Origin: Achromobacter sp. B7
GTDB taxonomy: Bacteria > Pseudomonadota > Gammaproteobacteria > Burkholderiales > Burkholderiaceae_B
Assembly (NCBI RefSeq): GCF_003600685.1
Contig: NZ_CP032084.1
Location: 5,518,001-5,582,000 of the forward strand
DNA: 64,000 bases
Reading direction: 5' to 3'
A program made the translations under genes and the position numbers. Every line of letters starts with the position of its first letter. The first letter of the stretch is position 1. This document shows, one piece after another, positions 51,832-61,652 of the stretch. Below the pieces are notes generated by a model. It saw only the letters and a program-made list of their open reading frames with translations. It ran no database searches and was not told where the DNA came from.

Positions 51832-52968
51832 TCAACTCACCCGATTCGGCAGCACCGCGCGCATCCACCGGCTTAATCGCGGCCGTATGCGTTGGTTATG
51901 CAGCAGCACCGCGCCCAGCACCCCGATGAACGCGCCGATGACTGTATCCACAAACCGCGCTTCAATGACGTCGGCCGGATAGCCCTGGCCTAGATGGGGC
52001 GCTTCGGCCAGGAATATGGTCAGCGGCGTAATCAGCGCCACCGCGCTGGCATAGTGGCGGACCACCAGCGTTTCAATACCGAACGACAGCGCCATCATCA
52101 CCAGGCTAAGCGTCCACACATTCAACGGCAGGCTCAACAACGCCCACGCCACGCACAAACCCAGCGCCGTTCCCAATATCCGATGCAGCTGGCGGTTCCA
52201 GGCCGCCCACAGGCTGGCGCCCTGGATAATCGCCAGGCAACTGACCGGCACCCAATACGGGCGCGGCAGTTGCAGTAATTCGGCCACCAACAAGGAAATG
52301 CCCACGAACAGGCCGATGATGACCGAGTCGTACACCACAAAATCAAAGGTCGGTTTGGGCGGCGCGGCTTCGGGCGGCGGCGGCGCCACGCGCGTCATGT
52401 GCAGGGAATACGCAAACGCCACCAGGCAGGCCACCAGGCAACCCAGCGCCACCATGCCAACGCGCATCGGCACATCTTCAATATGGCCAGGCGTATACGC
52501 GGCAATCGCGGTGGCCATAATGAAGAACAGGCTGCCCGGCGGCCCCAGCCGATAGCAGCGGCACACCATGTTCACCAGGATGGCAATAACGGTCAGTGCG
52601 GCAATCATCGCCGTGGGCCAGAACTGCGTCAGCGCGCCGATGGCGTAGCAGGCGACCATGCCGAACGCGGCCGCCAGCAGCATCATCATGCGTTGGGCAA
52701 GTGAAGTATTGGGCAAGCTTAGAAACACCATGCCGCCCAAACTGGACATCAGGCCATAGTCCATGCGGCCAAAATACGCGCCCACCATTAATGGCAAGCC
52801 GGAAGACAGCGCGGCGGCCAGCGGCATTTCCCAACGCCGGTCGCTGGTATTGACGCGGACCAGTTCACGCCACGTGCCCTGCACCTGCTGCTTGACGAAA
52901 CCACGCCCCGGGCGGCGCCGGGCGTGGCCGCCGTCGTCGGCACCTTCGGGTGGATCTTTCTGATTCAT
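51832..52968 (-). CDS. FUSC-family integral membrane protein
   Basis: The 378-residue protein has two sets of membrane segments (LAAALSSGLPLMVGAYFG, and PYWVPVSCLAIIQGASLWAAWNRQLHRILGTALG) separated by a short loop, as in fusaric-acid-resistance-type permeases. The second set contains the family motif QGASLWAAWNRQLHRILGT. It may pump aromatic compounds out or buffer toxic intermediates. It is a single gene. Confidence 0.8.
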   Translation of the reverse strand: MNQKDPPEGADDGGHARRRPGRGFVKQQVQGTWRELVRVNTSDRRWEMPLAAALSSGLPLMVGAYFGRMDYGLMSSLGGMVFLSLPNTSLAQRMMMLLAAAFGMVACYAIGALTQFWPTAMIAALTVIAILVNMVCRCYRLGPPGSLFFIMATAIAAYTPGHIEDVPMRVGMVALGCLVACLVAFAYSLHMTRVAPPPPEAAPPKPTFDFVVYDSVIIGLFVGISLLVAELLQLPRPYWVPVSCLAIIQGASLWAAWNRQLHRILGTALGLCVAWALLSLPLNVWTLSLVMMALSFGIETLVVRHYASAVALITPLTIFLAEAPHLGQGYPADVIEARFVDTVIGAFIGVLGAVLLHNQRIRPRLSRWMRAVLPNRVS

Positions 52969-53131
52969 TTATCGCCCCTGTGTCGGCCCGGCAAGAATTA
53001 TCCCCGTAAATTCCGCCCAGTGGATTTAACGGGAATTCCCTGATATTCCCACCCAGGCGGCGTGGCTACCATTCCGCGCACCTCGGCCCACGGCCGACAG
53101 AATACCAATGCGCCCAGCGCGCGGAGACACC

Positions 53132-54148
53132 ATGAAAGCACTCAAACACGTTGCGGCAGGCACCGCCTTATTTCTTTCGTCCTGGGCCGCCACGGCGGGC
53201 GTGACTTTCGACAGCGTCAAGAACAAGGGCTTTGTCCAGTGCGGCGTCTCGACCGGCGTGGCCGGCTTTTCGGTCAATGACAGCAAGGGCGGCTGGGTCG
53301 GCCTGGACGTGGACCTGTGCCGCGCGCTGGCCATCACCATGTTTGGCGACCCCGCCAAATCCAAGATCATGGCCGTCAGCGCCGTGCAGCGTTTTACCGC
53401 GCTGCAATCCGGCGAAGTGGACGTCCTGCCGCGCAACACCACGCTATCGCTCACGCGTGACACCACGTTGGGGTTGATCGGCGTGGGCGTGAACTACTAC
53501 GACAGCCAGGGCATCATGGTGAACAAGACCCTGAACGTGAAAAGCGCCAAGGAACTGGACGGCGCCACCGTGTGCGTGCAACCGGGCACGACCACCGAAC
53601 TAAACCTGGCGGACTGGTTCCGTTCGCAGAACATCGCGTTTAAACCGGTGGTGGTGGAACGCCTGGACGAGATCATCCGCGCCTTCGCGGTGGGCCGCTG
53701 CGACGCGTTCACCGGCGACAAGTCGCAACTGGCCGCGGCGCGCAGCAATCTGGAAAACCCCGGCCAATACGACATCCTGCCCGAGAACTTCTCGAAGGAA
53801 CCGCTGGGCCCCATGGTGCGCCAGGGCGACGAGCAGTGGTTCAACGTCGTGCGCTGGACCATGTTCGCCATGCTGGAAGCCGAGGAATACGGCGTCACGT
53901 CCAAGAACGTGGACGAGATGCTGAAAAGCACCAACCCCAACGTGCAACGCCTGCTGGGCGTGACGCCAGGCATGGGCAAGAACCTGGGCGTGGACGACAA
54001 GTGGGCCTACAACATCATCAAGCACATCGGCAACTACGGCGAAAGCTTCGAAAAGAACCTGGGCCCCAGCAGCCCGCTGAAACTGTCGCGCGGCCTGAAC
54101 GCGTCTTACCGTGACGGCGGCCTGATGTACGGGTGGCCGGTGCGCTGA
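53132..54148 (+). CDS. Amino-acid ABC transporter substrate-binding protein
   Basis: The 338-residue protein has a signal peptide (MKALKHVAAGTALFLSSWAATA) and SBP family 3 sequence (VQCGVSTGVAGFSVNDSKGGWVGLDVDLCRALA, PRNTTLSLTRDTTLG, VCVQPGTTTELNLADWFR). It resembles AapJ/BztA receptors for general L-amino acids. No permease or ATPase genes are adjacent, so it either uses subunits made elsewhere or is an orphan. The ATG at 53132 is preceded by ggagaca. Confidence 0.9.
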   Translation: MKALKHVAAGTALFLSSWAATAGVTFDSVKNKGFVQCGVSTGVAGFSVNDSKGGWVGLDVDLCRALAITMFGDPAKSKIMAVSAVQRFTALQSGEVDVLPRNTTLSLTRDTTLGLIGVGVNYYDSQGIMVNKTLNVKSAKELDGATVCVQPGTTTELNLADWFRSQNIAFKPVVVERLDEIIRAFAVGRCDAFTGDKSQLAAARSNLENPGQYDILPENFSKEPLGPMVRQGDEQWFNVVRWTMFAMLEAEEYGVTSKNVDEMLKSTNPNVQRLLGVTPGMGKNLGVDDKWAYNIIKHIGNYGESFEKNLGPSSPLKLSRGLNASYRDGGLMYGWPVR

Positions 54149-54312
54149 TCGCGGCACGTCCGCTTTCCATATCTGCTTCCCCGTAGTCGGGGCCTGAATG
54201 GCCGGCAGGCGCGCCTGGCGCCCGCCGGCCATTTGCGTTGCGGAGCCCGTTTTTGGAATCGTTACACTGGCGTCTTCCGCTGCGACATTCTGCTCGCGCC
54301 TTTTTTGCCTAG

Positions 54313-56445
54313 ATGACCACAAACTCCCCTGCCCCCCAGTTCTTCCCGTCCGGATTCGTGCCCACTGAAGAACAGGCCCGGATCCAGACCTCGCGCAGCC
54401 GGACCAGCCTGGTCATCGCCAACGCGGGCGCCGCCAAGACCACCACGCTGGCCCTGCGCATCGGCGAAGCGCTGACGCGCGGCCTGCCGCCTGAAGACAT
54501 CCTGGCGCTGACGTTCACCGATGAAGCGCGCCAGGTGCTGCAAACGCGCCTGGTCGACGTCGGTATCGCCTACAACACGGCGCGGCGCGTCCCTGTGCAA
54601 ACGGTTGAAGAGTATGCGCAGCGGGTATTGGCCAAGATCGAAGACGGCAAGCCCGAGGTGTTGCCGTCCACGCGCGAACAACAGGCCTACGCCTTGTACG
54701 CTCTGGAAAGCGTGGCGGCCAATAACCCGCAATATGCCGAGCTGCTGGATATCCGTACGCACAACACGGCCGTCAGCCAGTTTCTGGATAACCTGCTGAA
54801 GCTGAAAGCCACGATGCAGATCGCGCCGAATGACGAGGCCGATGCCGTGTCCATCGCCGAAAGCGCGGGCGTGACAATCACCGATTATCTGTGGGCCGTT
54901 GAATACGAAAAACAGCGCGTTGATGTGTTCGGTTATGTAGACGCACGGGGTTTTTTTGACGCCACGTACGATCTGGCCCGCCTGCTGCGCTCTTCTTCCG
55001 ACCCGCGCGACGTGCTGGCCCCTTACAGGCTGGTGTTGTGTGACGAGCTGCACGACATCAACGAAGCGTCGTTCTGCATTATCGAAGCGCTGCTGAATGT
55101 GGACGTTACGTATTTTGTAGGCGTGGGCGATAAAGACCAGGTGATTTATTCACACCTGGGCGCGGATGAATCGTTCCTGCAAACTCGCATCCGTGCCAGC
55201 TTCCCGGATTGCGCAAACTACCCGCTGACGATGACGTACCGCCACGGCCCGCATCTGGCCTACGCGATGGAAGCGTTCAAGCAAAAGCCGGTGGATTCAA
55301 ACCTGCCGCTGCGCACTGACATTCACGAGGCCGCGTACGCCGACACGCCGGGTGCGTGTGGCGACCAGGTCGTCAAGGCGATCCTGCAATGGAAGCAGGA
55401 CCGCAAACCGCTGGACCAATGCTGCGTCCTGCTGCGCGACGCGCATCAATCCATCGAAATCGAAAACGCCTTGATGAACGCCGGCCTGCCCTACCGCACG
55501 CTGACGATGAAGAGCTACCTGCTGCGCGAAGAAATCCTGTTCCTGCGCGGCATGCTGGCCATCGCGCTGGACGACTTTCACCACGTGGCCGCGCCCACCA
55601 CGCGCGAGGCCATCGTCGACGCGCTGACCACCTTTGCCGAAGTGCCGCTGACGCCGCAGGAACTGCGCGAAGCCCAGACCACGCTGGCCAACGAGCCGTC
55701 CGCGCTGAAGCACTTTTTCAGCGGCCAGATACAGCGCGTGGGCAGCCCCGCCGCCCGCGCCCGCATCACGGACGCGGTGGAACACCTGCGCGCCTTGCCC
55801 ACCGACACCCCCGCCTACCTGGCGCTGGAGTCCGTGCGCGACGGGATGGACATGGAAAAGCTGGCCAGGCGCCTGTACGTGCACCCCTACGAAGCGTCCG
55901 TCGTTACGCGGTCGATCAACGGTTTCATCGCATCGGCCAAGGCGTCGGCCAAGACGCTGCGCGAGTTCTCGGAATGGATCGGCGCGGCGGAAGCCTTTGT
56001 CGGCGCGCGGCCCGGCAAGAACACGGTGCAGATGGATTGCATCGTCAACGTCAAGGGCAAGGAATTCGAACACGTCGTCCTGCCCTTCATGGACGCCGAC
56101 GCATTCCCCGACCCGCTGCGCCAACGCCGCGAAGAAGAGAACCTGTTTTACGTCGCGGCAACACGAACCAAGTCGCGCCTGACCTTGATATCGACGCAAG
56201 ACGCCACGCGCCGCAGCGCGTTCATCGACCAGATGCAACTGGCCGCCACGCAAAAGCGCGCGGACACCGCGCTACGCCGAAACATGGCCGCGCCGGTGCA
56301 AGCGGTGGGCCACCGGGATTTGAAAGTGGCCTACGCGAACCGGGACGTGGTCAAGGCGCTGGGCGCGCAATGGGACAAGACCCGCAAGGTTTGGTATGTG
56401 CCCAGCGGGATGGACTTGGGGCCGTTTCGGGAATGGCTGGCGTAA
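54313..56445 (+). CDS. UvrD-like helicase with C-terminal DUF5710-like domain
   Basis: The 710-residue protein is a superfamily-1A helicase: Walker A ANAGAAKTTT (residues 36-45), Walker B VLCDELHDINEA near 240, VGDKDQVIYSHLGAD near 275, and FYVAATRTKSRLTL near 615. The Walker A carries Ala in place of the usual Gly before Lys, and the DExQ box reads DELHD. The last 44 residues (DLKVAYANRDVVKALGAQWDKTRKVWYVPSG and following) match the DUF5710 pattern found beside nucleic-acid enzymes. Cell role is unknown; it is a single gene, possibly a repair or defence helicase. Confidence 0.82.
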   Translation: MTTNSPAPQFFPSGFVPTEEQARIQTSRSRTSLVIANAGAAKTTTLALRIGEALTRGLPPEDILALTFTDEARQVLQTRLVDVGIAYNTARRVPVQTVEEYAQRVLAKIEDGKPEVLPSTREQQAYALYALESVAANNPQYAELLDIRTHNTAVSQFLDNLLKLKATMQIAPNDEADAVSIAESAGVTITDYLWAVEYEKQRVDVFGYVDARGFFDATYDLARLLRSSSDPRDVLAPYRLVLCDELHDINEASFCIIEALLNVDVTYFVGVGDKDQVIYSHLGADESFLQTRIRASFPDCANYPLTMTYRHGPHLAYAMEAFKQKPVDSNLPLRTDIHEAAYADTPGACGDQVVKAILQWKQDRKPLDQCCVLLRDAHQSIEIENALMNAGLPYRTLTMKSYLLREEILFLRGMLAIALDDFHHVAAPTTREAIVDALTTFAEVPLTPQELREAQTTLANEPSALKHFFSGQIQRVGSPAARARITDAVEHLRALPTDTPAYLALESVRDGMDMEKLARRLYVHPYEASVVTRSINGFIASAKASAKTLREFSEWIGAAEAFVGARPGKNTVQMDCIVNVKGKEFEHVVLPFMDADAFPDPLRQRREEENLFYVAATRTKSRLTLISTQDATRRSAFIDQMQLAATQKRADTALRRNMAAPVQAVGHRDLKVAYANRDVVKALGAQWDKTRKVWYVPSGMDLGPFREWLA

Positions 56446-56563
56446 CGTCGGGTTAATAACCGCAACAGGGCCGCCACGAAAGCCAGTTTATGATGGCACC
56501 GTAGTGAGCACGCCCAAATGCGTTACTCTCCCCTCCCCAATCTATTCCGCAAGGAGCCTCCAC

Positions 56564-56845
56564 ATGGCACAAGCCTCCGCCCGTCACATCCTCGTTTCCA
56601 CCGAAGACAAGTGCAACGAACTCAAGACCGCCATTGAAAACGGCGCTGACTTTGCTCAAGTCGCCAAGGAAAACTCCAGCTGCCCGTCGAGCCGTGACGG
56701 TGGCAACCTGGGCACGTTTGGCCCGGGCCAGATGGTCAAGGAATTCGATACCGTCGTGTTCAGCGCCCCGGTCGGCGTGGTGCAAGGTCCGGTGAAGACG
56801 CAGTTCGGTTATCACCTGGTTGAAGTGACCAGCCGCCAGGACTAA
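56564..56845 (+). CDS. Parvulin-type peptidyl-prolyl isomerase (PpiC-like)
   Basis: A 93-residue single-domain parvulin (ARHILVSTEDKCNELKTAIENGADFAQVAKENSSCPSSRDGGNLGTFGPGQMVKEFDTVVFSAPVGVVQGPVKTQFGYHLVEV). It has the usual His, Cys/Ser, Met/Phe active-site pattern and acts on cytosolic proteins. An aaggag ribosome site precedes the ATG and a strong terminator follows. Confidence 0.95.
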   Translation: MAQASARHILVSTEDKCNELKTAIENGADFAQVAKENSSCPSSRDGGNLGTFGPGQMVKEFDTVVFSAPVGVVQGPVKTQFGYHLVEVTSRQD

Positions 56846-56867
56846 GTCCCGCCGCTGCACGATAAAA

Positions 56868-56904
56868 AGCCGCCGCCAGGGGAAACCCGGCGGCGGCTTT
56901 TTTT
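56868..56904 (+). terminator. Rho-independent terminator of the parvulin gene
   Basis: The stem agccgccgcc (56868-56877) pairs with ggcggcggct (56889-56898), followed by a run of seven T. Confidence 0.93.
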
Positions 56905-56940
56905 ATGCGTCAGGCGCAAATGCGGGCACGCCCGCCAGAA

Positions 56941-57747
56941 TCAATCTTTACCCGTCATCACCCGATGCGCCAGGGCGTCGGCGTCCAGGCCGGCGATGTC
57001 GCGTTCGATCACTTTGACGCCACCTTTCAAAATGGCGACACGATCGGCCAGCGCGACCACGTCGGCCATGTTGTGGCTGATCAGGATCACCGTGCGCCCT
57101 TCTTCGCGCAGCTTGCGCACCAGGTTCAGGACCAAGGCGGTTTCCTTGACGCCCAGGGCGGCGGTGGGCTCGTCCATGATGACGACGCGCGCGTCCCAGC
57201 GCAGGGCGCGGGCGATGGCGACGGCCTGGCGTTGGCCGCCCGACATGCGTTCAACGGGGCGGTCCATGTCGTCGATGGGCACCGACAGGCGCTGGAGATA
57301 GCCGCGCGCCTGCTCGGCCATGCGGCGCTTGTCCAGCACGGGCAGCGGGCCGACGCGGCGGACCAGCTCGGCCCCCATGAAGACGTTTTCCCAGATGGAC
57401 AGGCGCGGCGCCAGGGCCAGGTCCTGGTAGATAGTGGCAATGCCCTGGACCAACGCATCGTGCGGCGAGCGGAAGGCGACGGCGCGGCCGTTCAGGCTGA
57501 GTTCGCCGCCCGTGGGTTCCTGCGCGCCCGAGATGATGCGGATCAAAGTGGATTTGCCCGCGCCGTTGTCGCCGCAAATGGCCATGACCTTGCCTTCGGG
57601 TACGTCCAGGTCCACGCCTTTCAGGGCCTCGACCGCGCCGTACGATTTGCGGATCTGGCGTAGCGACAAGGCGGCGGTGATGGGGGGCATGCTGGCTGGG
57701 GTCATCGGGGTCATGCTGACTGGGATTACACGCTGGCCCGCATTCAC
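56941..57747 (-). CDS. Sugar-type ABC transporter ATP-binding protein
   Basis: This 268-residue nucleotide-binding protein has Walker A (CGDNGAGKSTLI), signature (RMSGGQRQAVAIARAL), Walker B (ARVVIMDEPTAALG) and the H-loop (ISHNMADVVALADR). It is a single-domain type unlike the duplicated RbsA, which suits the FrcA/XylG-like class. It starts at a GTG (57747) overlapping the stop of the binding protein gene; an ATG at 57714 is possible. It completes the leftward permease-receptor-ATPase set. Confidence 0.92.
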   Translation of the reverse strand: MNAGQRVIPVSMTPMTPASMPPITAALSLRQIRKSYGAVEALKGVDLDVPEGKVMAICGDNGAGKSTLIRIISGAQEPTGGELSLNGRAVAFRSPHDALVQGIATIYQDLALAPRLSIWENVFMGAELVRRVGPLPVLDKRRMAEQARGYLQRLSVPIDDMDRPVERMSGGQRQAVAIARALRWDARVVIMDEPTAALGVKETALVLNLVRKLREEGRTVILISHNMADVVALADRVAILKGGVKVIERDIAGLDADALAHRVMTGKD

Positions 57748-58706
57748 TTCGCGGCGGGTTGCAGGAACTTCTGCACGTTGGACGCATCGACCAACACCGA
57801 ATCCATGAACAGGTATGGCCCGGAGGCCACCGTTTCCTTGGGCTCTTTCTTGACCACGATGCGGTCGATGGATTCGATGGCGCTGGTGCCCAGCTGTTCG
57901 AACGGAATCATCATCGTGGCGGTGATCAGGCTGTTGGGGTCGGCGATGCGGCGATAGGTTTCGGGCCCGCCGTCCACCGACACCAGCGTGATGTCGCCCT
58001 TCTTCATGCCTTGCGATTGCAGCAGGTCGTCGATGACGTAGGCTTGCCCGTCAAACGATGCCCACACGCCCTTGAACTGACCTTGATGGCGCAGGAACAG
58101 CGCCTGCATGCCGTTGCGCACATCGTCGCGCCAGCTTTGCGTGCGGGCCATGCTGAACTTGGCCAGATCCTTGACGGCGGTGTTCTCCGTCAGCACCGCG
58201 TCCAGCATCTTGCCGCGAATGCGCGTGCCCGAGTTGCCATCAAAGCGCGCCGACAAAATGTTGCCCTGATAGCCCATCTTGCCCAGCAGGTACAAGACCG
58301 ACTGCGCGCCCGTGGCGTATTCGTTGACTTCCACGTCGAACAGCATGTGCGGGCTGGCGCCGGACATCACGCCCACCACGGGAATGCCTTTCTCTTTGGC
58401 GGCCTGCAACTGCGCGTCGGTTTCCACCGGCTTGCCCATCGCCACGACGATGGCATCGACCTTCTTGTTGACCAGCGTGTCCAGCTGTTCGGCCAGCTTG
58501 GGCAACGAGCCCTCGGCGTTCAGTTGCGTGACCGTCCAGCCCTTGGCGCGCGCGGCCTGGGCGGCGGCATTGGCCACGCGGGCGTGCGTCTCGGACGACA
58601 TCTGGAACGCGACAATGCCGACGTCAAAGGCGTGGGCGGCGCTGGCGGCTAACGCTTGCGCGGCGAAGGCGCCCGCCAGCAACGTGCGCTTGATCAATGT
58701 CTTCAT
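57744..58706 (-). CDS. Sugar-type ABC transporter substrate-binding protein
   Basis: The 320-residue periplasmic protein has a signal peptide (MKTLIKRTLLAGAFAAQALAASAAHA) and SBP-2 sequence of the ribose/LacI-like type (FDVGIVAFQMSSETHARVANAAAQAARAKGW, VDAIVVAMGKPVETDAQLQAAKEKGIPVVGV). It overlaps the ATPase gene by 4 bases. The transported sugar or polyol is not evident. Confidence 0.92.
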   Translation of the reverse strand: MKTLIKRTLLAGAFAAQALAASAAHAFDVGIVAFQMSSETHARVANAAAQAARAKGWTVTQLNAEGSLPKLAEQLDTLVNKKVDAIVVAMGKPVETDAQLQAAKEKGIPVVGVMSGASPHMLFDVEVNEYATGAQSVLYLLGKMGYQGNILSARFDGNSGTRIRGKMLDAVLTENTAVKDLAKFSMARTQSWRDDVRNGMQALFLRHQGQFKGVWASFDGQAYVIDDLLQSQGMKKGDITLVSVDGGPETYRRIADPNSLITATMMIPFEQLGTSAIESIDRIVVKKEPKETVASGPYLFMDSVLVDASNVQKFLQPAAK

Positions 58707-58724
58707 GATGGTTTCCCCTTCGGA

Positions 58725-59666
58725 TCAGAATTTGAAAGCCGCTTTCTTCAGCACGGCCGATGACACCGCGACGGATGCAATCATGATGAATCCCAGCACG
58801 ATGTCCTGCACGTAGTACGGCGCGCCCATCAGCACCAGGCCGTTGCCCAGCACCTTCAGGATCAACGCGGCCACCAGCGTGCCGCCGATGTTGGCGTGGC
58901 CGGGGTTGAACATCGTCATGCCCAGCAGCACGGCGGCGATGGCATACAGGAAGTAGTCGCCGGCCATGTTGGGCGCGGCGGACGACAGGCTGGATGTCAG
59001 CAGCACGGCGGCGACGCCGGCGCACAGGCCGGACAACGCCAGCCCGATGCTTTTCATGGCGCGGATGTTGATGCCGGCCAGGCGCGCGGATTCGCCGGCC
59101 TCGCCCGTGGCCGTCATGCGTGCGCCGGTGCGCGTCCACTTGATGAGGAAATACGCGACCAGCACGATGCCCAGCATCCACAGCACCAGCGCCGGGATGC
59201 CGAAGGGCTTGGCGCGGGCCAGGTCGGTAAAGGCAGTGGGCCAGCGGCCTACGTACGACACGCCGTCGGTCAGCATGAAGGCGAAGCCGCGCGCCATGGC
59301 GGCCATGCCCAGCGTGGCGATCAGCGATGGCACGCGCAGCCGCGTCACCGCGATGCCGTTGGCCAGGCCGCACAGCAGGCCGACGCCCAGGCCCGCCGCA
59401 ATCGCGACGATCACCGGTTGGCCGGTATGGACCAGCGCACCGGTGACGACGGCGGCCAGGCTGGCGACGTCGGCCACCGACAAGTCCAGTTCTGCCGTCA
59501 CCAGCGCCAGCGTGAAGCCGATGGCGATGATGGCCAGGAAGCTGGTTTCCTTGGCGATGTTCAACAGGTTGTTAGGCGCCGCGAAATTAGGGGCGGCGAT
59601 TGCGAAGAAGCCCACCAGGACCAATCCCGCGATTGCCGTGCCGTACTTTTCCAGGATGCCGCGCAT
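58725..59666 (-). CDS. Sugar-type ABC transporter permease (RbsC-like)
   Basis: The 313-residue membrane protein has about eight to ten hydrophobic segments and BPD_transp_2 features, including LDLSVADVASLAAVVTGAL, NGIAVTRLRVPSLIATLGMAAMARG and the GLAL...GAAPNMAGDYFLYAIAAVLLGM region. The ATG at 59666 (MRGILEKYG) is chosen over 59717 for family length and an upstream aaggg. It is the first transport gene of the leftward operon. Confidence 0.9.
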   Translation of the reverse strand: MRGILEKYGTAIAGLVLVGFFAIAAPNFAAPNNLLNIAKETSFLAIIAIGFTLALVTAELDLSVADVASLAAVVTGALVHTGQPVIVAIAAGLGVGLLCGLANGIAVTRLRVPSLIATLGMAAMARGFAFMLTDGVSYVGRWPTAFTDLARAKPFGIPALVLWMLGIVLVAYFLIKWTRTGARMTATGEAGESARLAGINIRAMKSIGLALSGLCAGVAAVLLTSSLSSAAPNMAGDYFLYAIAAVLLGMTMFNPGHANIGGTLVAALILKVLGNGLVLMGAPYYVQDIVLGFIMIASVAVSSAVLKKAAFKF

Positions 59667-59811
59667 CGACTCAACCCTTGCTGCGTTGGTATTTGTTGTA
59701 GTGCAAGGGTTATCCACCGCCTGCCGGGCGTACGCGCCCTGATGGCGTAGCAGTTTATACCCGGGCAGCCCCGCGCAGGGCGGCTTTGCGGCGTCGTCGC
59801 ACTTAGGGTTT

Positions 59812-61380
59812 TTACGGCAGGCGCAGTGAGGCCAAGGCGTGCGAGACCGGCGTCAAGGCGATTTCGGCAGCGCGAAATTGCGCATACAACCGGTGATAGG
59901 CGTTGCGTCGGGTGGCGTCGGGATCGTAGCGGTGCGCGGGGCGTGCCAGGGTGGCCTGGGCTTGCGCGAAGCTGCCGTAGCGGCCAAGCGCGGCCCAGGC
60001 GGCAGCCGCCGCGCCGATGACGCCCGGCTGGTCCGCGTGCCCCACCACGACGGGGCGTTCGCAGATATCGGCCTTGACCTGGCACCAGTGCGGGTTGGAC
60101 GCCGCGCCGCCACCGAAGCGGATTTCTGCAACCGGCTTACCCAGTGCGGCTTCGGCGCGTTGCAACACCGTGCGGTTCAAGAAGGCCACGCCTTCCAGCA
60201 CCGCCCATGCCAGGTCGCCGGGGCCGTGCCGGCGGTTCAGGCCGATGAAGGCGCCGCGCAATTGGGGGTCCCAGTAAGGCACACGCTCGCCTTGAAGGTA
60301 GGGCAGGAACAGTGCGGGCTGCGGGTCGCGCGGCGCGTTAAGCAAGGCGTTCATGGCGTGGCTGACGGCGGACATGTCGCCGGCCCGCGAGTCGCCAAAC
60401 CGGGCCACCCCGCCCAGCAAGGGCAACAGCCAGGCGATGGTGTCGGCGCCGTTCTGGCCCGGTCCGCCGATCTGGTGGTTGCCGTTGCCCCAGTTCACCG
60501 TCATCAGCCCCTCGGCCAGCACCGGCTCGGCGCCGACCGCGCCAAAGACTTCGGTAGTGCCCGAGATGTTGTAAGCGTAGCCGGGCCGCAACGCCCCCAA
60601 CCCGGCCACGGCGGCCCAGGTGTCGTTCGAGCAGGCGACCACGCCGCGGCCTGCAAGACGGGCCAGCGAACCCGGCAGGCCGGGTTGCACCGGGCCGACG
60701 ATGGCAAGGGGGTCGAGCAAAGGCGGCACCCAGCCGGGATCGGCGCCGACCGCAGTCAGCAGGTCGGGGGCCGGGCCTTGCGGCCGCGCCGCCGCCGCCA
60801 GTCTTGCCATGGACACGGTGTCGCTGGCGGCATGGCCGGTCAGGCGGAAGTTCAGGTAGTCCTTCGGTTCCAGCACGACACGCACGCGTGCGGCGTGTTG
60901 CGGTTCGACGCGCAGCAGCCAGGCCACGCGCGCCCACGGGTGAAACGCGTTGATCTGCGGGGCCTCGGGGTGGTCGGCGGGCATCGCGGCCAGCCATTGC
61001 GCCACCTCCCCCGCCGTGCGCGTGTCGCGCCATGTGATGGCGGGACGCACGGGCGCGCCCTGGGCATCCACGAATACCTGCGTGCGGGTGACGCCGCAGA
61101 TCGCGAGGGCGGCGATGGCGTCAAAGTCGGCGCCCGCCTGCCGCGCCAGGGTGTCGGACAGCACTTGCAGCCCGCGCCACCACTCGTCGGCATCGATCTC
61201 GTCCCAGCCGGCTTGCAAGCCGGTGCCCGCCGGGCTGTCGATGGCGCAGGCGTGGGCGATGCCTCCCGCCTCATCCACCAGCGCGGCCCGGAAGCGGGTG
61301 CCGCCCAGGTCCACGGCAAGAACGTAGCGCGGGCGGGCGGGGCCGGAAGATTGGGGGTCGGTCGGTGGGCGGCGGGACAT
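59812..61380 (-). CDS. FGGY-family carbohydrate kinase (xylulokinase-like)
   Basis: The 522-residue enzyme has the FGGY actin-fold kinase layout: YVLAVDLGGTRFRAALVDEAGG at the start, AITWRDTRTAGEVAQWLA, a GGTTEVFG-type YNISGTTEVFGAVG loop, PYLQGERVPYWDPQLRGAFIGLNRRH and FGGGAASNPHWCQVKADICERPV. It would phosphorylate the sugar or polyol brought in by the neighbouring ABC transporter. The ATG at 61380 is chosen; 56 residues of the longest frame are extra. Confidence 0.92.
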   Translation of the reverse strand: MSRRPPTDPQSSGPARPRYVLAVDLGGTRFRAALVDEAGGIAHACAIDSPAGTGLQAGWDEIDADEWWRGLQVLSDTLARQAGADFDAIAALAICGVTRTQVFVDAQGAPVRPAITWRDTRTAGEVAQWLAAMPADHPEAPQINAFHPWARVAWLLRVEPQHAARVRVVLEPKDYLNFRLTGHAASDTVSMARLAAAARPQGPAPDLLTAVGADPGWVPPLLDPLAIVGPVQPGLPGSLARLAGRGVVACSNDTWAAVAGLGALRPGYAYNISGTTEVFGAVGAEPVLAEGLMTVNWGNGNHQIGGPGQNGADTIAWLLPLLGGVARFGDSRAGDMSAVSHAMNALLNAPRDPQPALFLPYLQGERVPYWDPQLRGAFIGLNRRHGPGDLAWAVLEGVAFLNRTVLQRAEAALGKPVAEIRFGGGAASNPHWCQVKADICERPVVVGHADQPGVIGAAAAAWAALGRYGSFAQAQATLARPAHRYDPDATRRNAYHRLYAQFRAAEIALTPVSHALASLRLP

Positions 61381-61652
61381 AGCGGCAGATTGTATTTCAG
61401 GGGGGTCGCGCCTGACCGCGTGGATGACACCAAGATCACGCTGCGCCGCAGCACCGGAAACCGTATCAATTGATAATTTCTGTTCAGGTGACAAGGCCGG
61501 ATCCCTGCGACAGAATGGGCCGCACCCGGAGGAGACAGCCGGGGCCACGATAAAACATCACACGTCCAAGCCCCATGAAAAAATCCAGGGACAACGTCGC
61601 ATTCTGACGACGGCATGGCATCCAAACCAAAACCCCAGGCGGGAGACAAATC
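61381..61652. promoter_or_regulatory. Divergent region between kinase and binding-protein genes
   Basis: This 272-base stretch lies between the leftward kinase gene and the rightward receptor gene. An AT-richer patch at about 61458-61483 (ccgtatcaattgataatttc) is promoter-like. No exact sites are assigned. A ggaggagac-like ribosome site is too far from 61653 to be used; the actual one is gggagac at about 61640. Confidence 0.4.
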
